A stretch of 64,000 nt of DNA, from positions 1 through 64,000 of the forward strand of contig NZ_JACHFD010000003.1 in the NCBI RefSeq assembly GCF_014201715.1, given 5' to 3'. The notes below the pieces were generated by a model. That model searched no databases and had not been told where the DNA came from. It saw nothing but the letters and a program-made list of their open reading frames with translations. The position numbers and the translations under genes were made by a program. This DNA is from Haloferula luteola. Its GTDB lineage: Bacteria; Verrucomicrobiota; Verrucomicrobiia; Verrucomicrobiales; Akkermansiaceae. Of this stretch, positions 54,691-62,599 are shown piece by piece. Every line of letters starts with the position of its first letter. Position 1 is the first letter of the stretch.

Positions 54691-56321
54691 GGGCAGTGGG
54701 GAGCGAGCGGCAGTCGGAGAGTGAATACCGATTCGCGGCTGTCGCTGGAAACGGAAATCGTTCCGTCGTGAGCTTCCATGATTTCCTTCACCAATGCGAG
54801 TCCAAGTCCGCTGCCTCGGATCTGGGCATCGCGAGCGGCGGAGCCTCGGAAGAACGGAGTGAAGATCTCCTTTTGCTCCTCAGCCGGGATGCCCATTCCC
54901 CGGTTCGAGATCTGGACGATGGCTTGTTCACCATCGCAGAAAACATGGATTCCGATCCATCGATCGCTCCCACCATATTTCGCAGCATTCGAGATGAGGT
55001 TTTGCACCGCTCTTATCAAGGCAGCTTCGTCCGCCATGACCTGGACGGGGTCACCCGCCATGTGAACATCGATCTGCAAGCCGGTGGTTTCAGGCGCTGT
55101 ATTTGCCAAAGCGGTTTCGACGACGCGCTGGAGGGGCAGAAGAGTTGGTTTTGATCCGTGGCCTCTCTGTTTTGTGGTGGAATAATCGAGCACCTGCTGG
55201 ACCATGCCATCGAGCTGCTCCGCATGTTGGAGGATCATCCCAGCGTAACGGTGAATGGCCTCCGGCTCTCGCACAATCCCCCGTTTCAAGTTGTGCGCCG
55301 CTCCGCGAATCACCGTGATCGGCGTCCGAAGTTCGTGAGAAACCCCGGCGACGAAGTCCACCTGAGCTTCGGCCAGTCGACGAGACTTGCGCGTCTGTCG
55401 AACCAGGGCGAGGCCCGCCGCAAAGATCAAAGCGTTGACACCCATCGCGAGCGTCAGATTCCTTCGCTTGGAAGCGGCAGCGATCGTTTCCAGTGCTCCT
55501 GCCTCGCGATGTGTGACCAATGTCCACAGCGGGTTCTGCGGTCGGCCAGTCCGATCGTCTGGGCTCTGACCTTGGAAATGGAAAGACATCTGGATCGGGT
55601 TTTCCCGGGCATCTCGCGGTCCCATTTCGAAGATCGGGAGTGCGTTCCGCCGGTTTCGAGAGATCACCTCGATCCGATAGGGGAAGCTCCCTCCTTGATC
55701 GAAATGCTTCTGGGCAAGTTGAGGCAGCCAGCGGTTGCGCAAATCGTCGCGGTCGATTTCAAGGATGAACCAACCGGCTTCGGCCGGACCGCTGGCTCGC
55801 GAGCTACCGGCCCCCGTGCCATGTCCGCCACGGATGGGGAACTCAAGGAGCAATCCCTCCGGATCCGCGAAAGGAGGAGACCCGCCACGGGATTTCCTCA
55901 GAAGATTCGATTCGAGAGCCGCCCAGCGATCGGGCCACGCTTGCGGCTGCTGAGCCCCGGTAACAAGATCGATTCCCTTCAACTCCAACGATGCCCCTGA
56001 TGGGCGGGCGATTGCCATCCGGGAAAACCGTAAGGGTGAGTGTTGTTGGTTCCACTCCCGCACCCGACGGGCGAAGTCCTCTTCGCCGATCTCTCGTGAA
56101 TTCCCAGGGACCAAGGCCTCACAATGGAGACGCAATTCGCTGTCAAATTCACTGCAAAATCCACGGGCGGCAACCTCTTGGCGATCTTTCAGACTTTCCA
56201 GCTCCGCCGTCGACAGTTCCGCTGTCCACCGAAACTGCAGCACCGTGAGCGCCAGGCAGAACACCGCCAACAACATCAGGAATCCGTGATCGATCCATGC
56301 AGGAGGGCGTCTTCGGTTCAC
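54687..56321 (-). CDS. sensor histidine kinase with two membrane spans
   Basis: I place the start at GTG 56321; TTG 56366 is also open. It then has 544 residues. TM1 (about 14-30) and TM2 (about 290-308) enclose a large periplasmic sensor domain of some 250 residues without a recognised fold. The HisKA domain shows the phosphoacceptor His329 in VSHELRTPITVIRGAAHNL. The HATPase part has N box VQNLISNAAKYG, G1 NRGMGIPAEE, F box and the G2 motif GSGLGLALVKEIMEAH. It is divergent from the DUF3500 gene. Confidence 0.92.
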   Translation of the reverse strand: MNRRRPPAWIDHGFLMLLAVFCLALTVLQFRWTAELSTAELESLKDRQEVAARGFCSEFDSELRLHCEALVPGNSREIGEEDFARRVREWNQQHSPLRFSRMAIARPSGASLELKGIDLVTGAQQPQAWPDRWAALESNLLRKSRGGSPPFADPEGLLLEFPIRGGHGTGAGSSRASGPAEAGWFILEIDRDDLRNRWLPQLAQKHFDQGGSFPYRIEVISRNRRNALPIFEMGPRDARENPIQMSFHFQGQSPDDRTGRPQNPLWTLVTHREAGALETIAAASKRRNLTLAMGVNALIFAAGLALVRQTRKSRRLAEAQVDFVAGVSHELRTPITVIRGAAHNLKRGIVREPEAIHRYAGMILQHAEQLDGMVQQVLDYSTTKQRGHGSKPTLLPLQRVVETALANTAPETTGLQIDVHMAGDPVQVMADEAALIRAVQNLISNAAKYGGSDRWIGIHVFCDGEQAIVQISNRGMGIPAEEQKEIFTPFFRGSAARDAQIRGSGLGLALVKEIMEAHDGTISVSSDSRESVFTLRLPLAPHCP

Positions 56322-56370
56322 ATCCCGAGAATAGGCGCCAAACTGGCACGGGCAATTCCTCAGCAACTTT

Positions 56371-56385
56371 CTTAATATTCCTTAA
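56371..56385. promoter_or_regulatory. CTTAA direct repeat, candidate response-regulator site
   Basis: CTTAA at 56371-56375 recurs at 56381-56385, a 10-bp spacing that would place both on one face of the helix. OmpR/PhoB-type regulators bind such direct repeats. It is between the sensor kinase start and the DUF3500 start (39 bp before its ATG). Confidence 0.5.
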
Positions 56386-56423
56386 CATGACAGAATCGCT
56401 GGGGGCCGCGATGATCGCCAGCG

Positions 56424-58496
56424 ATGACCCCAAACCCTCACTCCCCTCGATTCCATCGCCGTTGCATCCGGTTCCATCGATTTCCTTCGGCGCTGCTTTT
56501 CGCATCCTTCCTTGGCTGCACCGGTTCCACCCTCGCCACCACGACCTCCGAAAACACCGATGCCGTGGTGTCGGCCGCCAATGCGTTTCTCGCTACTCTC
56601 ACCACGACGCAGAAAACCGCGATCGATTCGACATCGAATGTCACCAATGGTGGCACCAATTCCTCCTGCCTCTACAACTCCACTTTGGCGAATGTTGAGA
56701 ACTGGTCGAACATCCCGGTGGCTGCGTCGACGCGCAATGGCCTGCAATTCTCCGCTCTCACGACTCTCCAACTCAACGCCGCCCTCGCCGTGGCCGATGC
56801 CGCGCTGAGCGACTCAGGAACGACACTTCTGGAGGAAATTCGACTGGCCGACCAATACATCAGTGGTGAAGTGACCAACTCGAAAGGCTCCACCTCTGGG
56901 ATGTGGGGGTACGAGAAGTACTACATCGCCTTTGTCGGCACTCCCTCGACTTCCAGCGCGTGGACGCTGCAGCTTGGCGGCCATCACCTCGCCTACAACA
57001 TCACCTACAACGGAAGCTATACCTCCTGTTCGCCGATGTTCTTTGGCACCGAGCCAAACAGCTGGACCTACAACGGATCCACTCACGCTCCCTTGGGGAC
57101 CCTGAGAACCCTCATCACTTCCCTGCGCCCCACCCTTACCTCCTCCGCTCTGCTCAGCGGCACTTACTCCGATGTGGTGTTCGGTCCGAACGGAACCGGA
57201 TCCCACGATACGAACCAACCGAAATCTTACCCCACCAGTGGGCGCGGACAGCTCTACTCCTCCCTCAATTCGACCCAGCAGGGGTTGGTGATCGACTACA
57301 TCACTGATGTGATCGGCAATCATGCCGGTCCCCGTGCAGATGAACTCCTGGCGATCTATTTGAGCGACGAAGCCCTGGCGGAAACCTACATCGGCTATTC
57401 CGGATCCTCTTCGACCTTTTCCACTTCAAGCAGCTACTTCCGGGTGGATGGGCCGCGATTGTGGATCGAGTTCATCGTCCAAGGCGGGGTGTGGGACATG
57501 TCCGGCATCCACGATCACGCGATCTATCGGGACAAGCTGGGCGACTACGGCGCCGCCTATGGTTCCACGACCGTTTCCACTACGCTCCAGCCGCCCTCGA
57601 TCAGCACGCAACCTGCCAGCCAAAGTGCGAGCAGTGGAGATTCTGTCACGCTTTCAGTGACCGCCGCGTCGTCGGGGACGGGTACTTCCACCTTGTCATA
57701 CCAGTGGTTCAAGGATGGAGAAGCCATCTCGAACGCCCTCTCCTCCACTTACACCATCAGCTCCATCGATGCGGAGGATGCCGGCGACTATTCAGTATGG
57801 GTCATCAGCACAGGCGGGCTTGCCGAGAGTTCGGCGGCCACTTTGACCGTCGCCGACAGCCCGGAAATCACCACCACCTCTCCACTAGCCAGTGGAATCG
57901 TGGGAGCGTCCTATTCGGAAACGCTCACCGCCAGCGGTGGCACTTCGCCCTACACTTGGAGTCTTGCATCGGGCAGCCTGCCTGATGGCCTTGCCCTTTC
58001 TTCGGCAGGCGAAATCTCCGGCACCCCAACTGCGGCGGGAGTCTACGAATTCACCTCAGAGGTGACCGATAGTCTTTCGGCCACGGCTTCCACTTCGTTC
58101 TCCTTGGAAATCCTAGAGCCGTTTGACGTGTTTCTTTCCGAATACTCGGTAGGAGACGCGAGTGACGATGACGACAACGACGGAGTCAGCAATCTGCTGG
58201 AATTCCTGCTGGGCGGAGACCCGACCACGGCGGATTCCTCGATCCTTCCAGTGGGGGTGTACGAAAGCGATGCTTCGTCATTTGTCGCCACCTTCAATAT
58301 CACGGTGCCGACGGGATCGGTCACCTGGGAGAGCCAATACAGCATGGATCTCGAAACCTGGACCACCGCCGAGGACGGCACCGATGGAGTGACGGTGGAC
58401 ACAGCCGACCCGCTGGATGGACAAAGCGCCGTCACGGTGACCATCCCATCATCGGAGGACGCGCTCTTCTTTCGGATTCACGCGACCGCTCCCTGA
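56424..58496 (+). CDS. secreted multidomain protein with DUF3500 and Ig-like domains
   Basis: The 690-residue protein has a long signal peptide. Residues 45-385 fit DUF3500, with QLGGHHLAYNITYNGS, a FFGTEP block and SGIHDHAIYRDKLGDYG; conserved His pairs suggest a metal site. Then come an Ig-like domain (about 392-480), a He_PIG-type domain (about 485-570, with SGIVGASYSETLTASGG and GEISGTPTAAG), and an acidic DDDDNDGVSNLLEFLLGGDP motif similar to TSP3. The tail WESQYSMDLETWTTAEDG...FFRIHATAP matches other secreted proteins in this window. It sits 6 bp upstream of the HupE gene, so they are co-expressed. Confidence 0.82.
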   Translation: MTPNPHSPRFHRRCIRFHRFPSALLFASFLGCTGSTLATTTSENTDAVVSAANAFLATLTTTQKTAIDSTSNVTNGGTNSSCLYNSTLANVENWSNIPVAASTRNGLQFSALTTLQLNAALAVADAALSDSGTTLLEEIRLADQYISGEVTNSKGSTSGMWGYEKYYIAFVGTPSTSSAWTLQLGGHHLAYNITYNGSYTSCSPMFFGTEPNSWTYNGSTHAPLGTLRTLITSLRPTLTSSALLSGTYSDVVFGPNGTGSHDTNQPKSYPTSGRGQLYSSLNSTQQGLVIDYITDVIGNHAGPRADELLAIYLSDEALAETYIGYSGSSSTFSTSSSYFRVDGPRLWIEFIVQGGVWDMSGIHDHAIYRDKLGDYGAAYGSTTVSTTLQPPSISTQPASQSASSGDSVTLSVTAASSGTGTSTLSYQWFKDGEAISNALSSTYTISSIDAEDAGDYSVWVISTGGLAESSAATLTVADSPEITTTSPLASGIVGASYSETLTASGGTSPYTWSLASGSLPDGLALSSAGEISGTPTAAGVYEFTSEVTDSLSATASTSFSLEILEPFDVFLSEYSVGDASDDDDNDGVSNLLEFLLGGDPTTADSSILPVGVYESDASSFVATFNITVPTGSVTWESQYSMDLETWTTAEDGTDGVTVDTADPLDGQSAVTVTIPSSEDALFFRIHATAP

Positions 58497-58502
58497 TCGG
58501 AA

Positions 58503-59756
58503 ATGAAGACCATCTTGCTTCTCTTGCTGGCACTCGTCGGCATGGCCTGCGGTCACAACATGCCGGGGTCCTCCGTGGCCCTTGATTTCCAGCCGAACTC
58601 GGTGAATGCGGAGCTAATTCTCCCACTTCAGGAGCTGGAACTGGCCTTCAAACGACCGTTGCTCAAGGAGCCCAAGTCCGCATTCACGCTCCACGAGGCA
58701 GAGCTGCACTCCTACCTTGTCGAGCACGTCCGCCCGGTATCTTCCGATGGTCGTGATTGGAATGTGGAAGTGATGGAAATGCATCTTCAGCTCGACACAG
58801 AGCCCTTCGATTTAGTCGCGACACTTCACCTGACTCCGCCACCGGGAGAAAGTGCGAGACACTTCCGTTTCCACTACTCTGTGATCAACCATGAGGTGAT
58901 GTCTCACTTCGCCACCGTCACGGTGAGATCGGATTGGAACCAGTCGGTGTTTTCCGACCACCCCGAGCCGCTCGGCATGCTCCAATATACCGTCACCTAT
59001 CTCGATGTTGATCGCAGCCAGGGCTCGTGGTTGCAGGGGTGCCGCACGGTTTTCCGACACGGCATGCACCACATCTCAGAAGGAACTGACCACCTGTTGT
59101 TTCTCCTCGTGTTGTTGCTGCCTGCACCGTTGCTGGCCACAGGAAAACGATGGCGTGGCCATCGAGGAACGAAACCGACGATTGCCGGCCTCCTCAAGAT
59201 CATCACCGCGTTCACCTTGGGCCATTCCCTAACGCTGATCGTCGCCGGCCTCGGGTGGGTAAACCTTCCGTCGCAGCCGGTTGAAGTTCTGATCGCGCTT
59301 TCGATTCTCGTGTCCGCCGTGCATGCCGTGCGGCCTTTGTTCGCAGGCCGAGAGGCCTGGGTCGCGGCAGGTTTCGGTCTGGTGCACGGTCTTGCCTTCG
59401 CGAGCACCTTGGAAATCTATGGATTCTCCCGGGGTTACCTGCTGCTCACGATCGTGGCGTTCAATTTAGGCATCGAGGCGATGCAATTGATGGTGGTGGC
59501 CTGCGTGATCCCATGGATCGTCATCCTTGGCCGGACGAAAGCCTATACCTGGCTTCGGCAATCCGCCGCGTTCTTTGCTGCTGCGGCAGCCATCGGATGG
59601 ATCGGCGATCGCAGCTTCGGATGGGGAAACCCCATCGAGCCAGTGGTCGCCTCCGTCTCTTCCCACGCTGGCTGGATCGTCGCGGCACTGGCGTTGGCAG
59701 CCATCACCGTGTTGCTTCGAAGCGGCCCCACCCAAAGAGCGGCGGCAACCGACTGA
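58503..59756 (+). CDS. HupE/UreJ-family membrane protein
   Basis: HupE/UreJ proteins are metal permeases or accessory proteins, some shown to carry nickel. This 417-residue member has a signal peptide, a 190-residue external domain, and then about six or seven spans. The family core holds His-rich motifs: RHGMHHISEGTDHLLFLL, FTLGHSLTLIV and GFGLVHGLAFASTLEI. Those His and Asp residues are candidate metal ligands. It follows the DUF3500 gene by 6 bp and ends at a terminator candidate. Copper or nickel substrate is not decided. Confidence 0.86.
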   Translation: MKTILLLLLALVGMACGHNMPGSSVALDFQPNSVNAELILPLQELELAFKRPLLKEPKSAFTLHEAELHSYLVEHVRPVSSDGRDWNVEVMEMHLQLDTEPFDLVATLHLTPPPGESARHFRFHYSVINHEVMSHFATVTVRSDWNQSVFSDHPEPLGMLQYTVTYLDVDRSQGSWLQGCRTVFRHGMHHISEGTDHLLFLLVLLLPAPLLATGKRWRGHRGTKPTIAGLLKIITAFTLGHSLTLIVAGLGWVNLPSQPVEVLIALSILVSAVHAVRPLFAGREAWVAAGFGLVHGLAFASTLEIYGFSRGYLLLTIVAFNLGIEAMQLMVVACVIPWIVILGRTKAYTWLRQSAAFFAAAAAIGWIGDRSFGWGNPIEPVVASVSSHAGWIVAALALAAITVLLRSGPTQRAAATD

Positions 59757-59818
59757 ATCCTCTTCTATCCATCCCGTCGCTGGGGTGTTTGAAGAGACGG
59801 CAAGAAAAGTCGTGATTC

Positions 59819-59866
59819 CACCTCGGGGCGGCGCGTCACAAGCTCGATCTGCTGAGGTGCTTTTTT
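59819..59866 (+). terminator. terminator candidate after the HupE gene
   Basis: CACCTC (59819-59824) and GAGGTG (59854-59859) are complementary with a long loop, followed by C then TTTTTT. The long loop lowers confidence, but the T-run is strong. Confidence 0.5.
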
Positions 59867-59886
59867 CTTAAATCCGATAGCGATGG

Positions 59887-60726
59887 CTACGGTGCCGAAG
59901 CATCGGGCTTGATGCCCAATGGATCCGTCAACTCACGGATATGAGGCGGAATTTGGCTGGTGATCCAACTCTTTCCCTCCGGCGCGTCGGGCGAGTCCTG
60001 CCGGGTAATCCGATACACGAGAGAACCGTCCGATTGGCTTTCATATCGAATGGAATACGCTCCTGAAACCTCATGTCCCCACTTTCCGAAAGCTTCGTCT
60101 GCGCGGCTGCACGTCAGGAATGCCGCTGCCCTTTCAGATCCGAGAGTGTCCTCGGCATCCTGATAGAATTGCCGGCGGATGGCATCGCCGTCGAACGGAT
60201 CGACACCGAACCAAAGCCGATCTTCCCTCTGCTCCGACCGGAGCCCTTCATGCTGACGAACAAGGACGCGATCTTTTACTTTCGCCCAGCTCCGTTCCAG
60301 CCGAGCTTTCTCAGATTCCGTCATTCCTAGCGCCTCCGCCACGGGATCGCCGTCGGAGAAAAGGACCCTGCGTTGTTCGAGCACGGGTTGGGTGATTCGC
60401 GTCAGGCTGACAATCACAGCGGGGTCCAGACCGATCATCGGACGGACGGGATCAACAGTCGTATGATTGGCTTGAGGTCTTGCTGTGAGCTTGGAGGCCA
60501 GGATCGGCGCCTCCTCGTGATCGTGAGTCTCCTGATGATTTCGAGACATCGTCAGTCTCGTCGGAGTGGACCCTTGGTCGATGGCTCCATGGCGAGGCAC
60601 TCGAGCCCCTACCCCCATCCCGATGACCAATCCCCCGCAAAAGACACCCACAAGGACGCCAAGGGGGATCCGAGAAACCCCGCCCGAATCCTTCGGGCGG
60701 GGCGATGGATGACTCGGTCGGCTCAT
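59887..60726 (-). CDS. membrane-anchored protein of unknown function
   Basis: 279 residues with a proline-rich cytoplasmic start, one span near 20-42 (PLGVLVGVFCGGLVIGMGV), then a soluble helical domain. The His-rich patch RNHQETHDHEEAP follows. A helical segment holds ESEKARLERSWAKVKDRVLV. It has no recognised family. Its start overlaps the LamG protein's stop by 4 nt, so it is made with that secreted protein and may help in its export or anchoring. Confidence 0.68.
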   Translation of the reverse strand: MSRPSHPSPRPKDSGGVSRIPLGVLVGVFCGGLVIGMGVGARVPRHGAIDQGSTPTRLTMSRNHQETHDHEEAPILASKLTARPQANHTTVDPVRPMIGLDPAVIVSLTRITQPVLEQRRVLFSDGDPVAEALGMTESEKARLERSWAKVKDRVLVRQHEGLRSEQREDRLWFGVDPFDGDAIRRQFYQDAEDTLGSERAAAFLTCSRADEAFGKWGHEVSGAYSIRYESQSDGSLVYRITRQDSPDAPEGKSWITSQIPPHIRELTDPLGIKPDASAP

Positions 60727-62576
60727 GGAGTGACTTCGATGCCAAGAGCATCAATGTAAAGAGAGTCCAGTGTCCGATTGCCTTGGGAGCGATTGGTGTC
60801 CTTTACCCGAATCTGAACGCTGCCGCTCAATCCCGCAGGCAGTTGGGCGATCTGCGCCACATTGTCGTCAGCGACTTTCGTGATGGTGAGAACGTCAGTG
60901 AAGCTCACCCCATCCGTTGAATAGGCAAAGACGAAGTCGTCCCCTTCCAGATTGACGCTATGGTAAGCCTCGACTGACAATTCCACTTGGGAACCGCCGG
61001 ATCCAAGGTCAAAGGTCCAAACGTGTTCAAGGTAGGAATAGCGGCGATTTTGTCGTCCTCCTGATTCGATCTCACGAAGTTCCTCGTAGCTATTATCCGA
61101 GCTGAGGGTGCTGGAATAGCTGCCGCTGACCATCGTTCCGGCGACGACCGTTTCCCCATTGGCGCGATAGGTGGATGCACTCGGCTGCGGATCGACAGTC
61201 ATTTGCAGAGTCGCAGAGTCGCTCAATCCTCCACCGTCGGTCACCTGAATGGTCCATTGATTGGTGCCAACATCTTCCGAAGATGGAATGCCACTTAGCG
61301 TGCCATCTGTCGAGACGGAGAGCCATGCCGGCCCACCCACGACTGCGAAGTACAGCGTGTCCCCTGCATCCGGGTCGCTGGCATCAGCGGAAATACTACC
61401 TTCATAGTTCGTTCCCTGAGTCGCATTCACTTTGATGAGCAACGATGATGCGAATGACGGCGCATGATTGGATGACGATGTCTGGGGTGTCGCCGAAGCC
61501 TCTGCTGAGAAGCCACTCTCACCATACTCGTTCGAAGCAGTCGCAACGTAGTAGTAGGTGACCCCGTTGGAAAGGCCGGTATCCAGATACTGCAAGCCGG
61601 TCACTTGGGTGGCCACAGCTGTGTATGGCCCCCCACTATTTCCACTACGATACACACGATAGCTCGTCGCATCACTTGCGGCATCCCAGATCAGCGTAGT
61701 TTGAGTGTCCCCTGCCATGGCAGAGAAATTCAACGGCGCCGAAGGTGCAGATGGTCCCGCGAGAGGAGATGGGTCCGAGGTGACGGTCTCAGGTCCAGCC
61801 TGATAGTTGCCCAGCACCTGTTGGGAGCTAAGCGCATAGTCATAAATACGGAATTCCTCGAAAGTCGCGTCAGAGTTGCTGTCTGACGACCAATTCGAGC
61901 GCCCGAGCCAAACATTGACGTCATCGAGAGTGCTCGGCCCCAAAAGACTTGGCACCGAACCGATCTGCACACCATTTTTGTACAGATACCAAGTGGAAGC
62001 GGCGTTGTCGAAGGTGACGACGACATGCATCTGAGAGCCGATGTCTGTCGCGCCAGTGATGTCCAGACCTCCGCCTCCCGTGAGACCGAGGCCTCCGCGT
62101 TCGAAGCGCATATCGTTGGAGGTGCCAACCGTCGCTGTGATCTCGAGGTAATCCGATCCGTAAAACGAGCTGCCGGTTGTGGTGACCTCTCCCACGGAAT
62201 TGTTCCCGAAGTCGAGGATACGCGACATGCTTTGCTCGCTATGAACGGTGAGCCAAACTTCGTAGCTGGCCTCGGAGAGGCCGGGGAAGATCTCGCCCGA
62301 TCCTGATACGGAGCCATTGGGGAGGTCGATGTATGGAGCACTTGCGGAGGAACCACCCATGAGTCGGACTCCCGACCCAGTAGCGCTGGCGCCACTTCCG
62401 CGGATCGAAGCGTGCGCGGTTCCAATCGAATCGGCGAGTTGGGAGCCATCGCTGAGCGATCCACTTGCGTTATCGAAGCGGTAGCGGTGGATCGGTCCGT
62501 AGGTGAGAGCCTCCTGTGCCTGTGAGGAGGCGGCGAACGCCGCAAGCATGGCGGCGATCTTGAGAACTGATTTCAT
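60723..62576 (-). CDS. large secreted LamG/FN3/Ig-like protein
   Basis: The start at ATG 62576 gives a signal peptide (SVLKIAAMLAAFAASSQA) and 617 residues. Domain order: a LamG/concanavalin-type lectin domain (about 25-235, with YLYKNGVQIG and FEEFRIYDYALS), a fibronectin type III domain (about 250-345), a cadherin- or putative-Ig-like domain (about 350-440, with DASDPDAGDTLYF and DGGGLSDSATLQM), and a C-terminal sandwich. Such proteins bind carbohydrate at the surface or in secreted form. It is 23 bp downstream of the M11-like metallopeptidase and coupled to the membrane-anchored gene. Confidence 0.82.
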   Translation of the reverse strand: MKSVLKIAAMLAAFAASSQAQEALTYGPIHRYRFDNASGSLSDGSQLADSIGTAHASIRGSGASATGSGVRLMGGSSASAPYIDLPNGSVSGSGEIFPGLSEASYEVWLTVHSEQSMSRILDFGNNSVGEVTTTGSSFYGSDYLEITATVGTSNDMRFERGGLGLTGGGGLDITGATDIGSQMHVVVTFDNAASTWYLYKNGVQIGSVPSLLGPSTLDDVNVWLGRSNWSSDSNSDATFEEFRIYDYALSSQQVLGNYQAGPETVTSDPSPLAGPSAPSAPLNFSAMAGDTQTTLIWDAASDATSYRVYRSGNSGGPYTAVATQVTGLQYLDTGLSNGVTYYYVATASNEYGESGFSAEASATPQTSSSNHAPSFASSLLIKVNATQGTNYEGSISADASDPDAGDTLYFAVVGGPAWLSVSTDGTLSGIPSSEDVGTNQWTIQVTDGGGLSDSATLQMTVDPQPSASTYRANGETVVAGTMVSGSYSSTLSSDNSYEELREIESGGRQNRRYSYLEHVWTFDLGSGGSQVELSVEAYHSVNLEGDDFVFAYSTDGVSFTDVLTITKVADDNVAQIAQLPAGLSGSVQIRVKDTNRSQGNRTLDSLYIDALGIEVTP

Positions 62577-62599
62577 GGTCTTGTAAGTTTCAGAGGATT

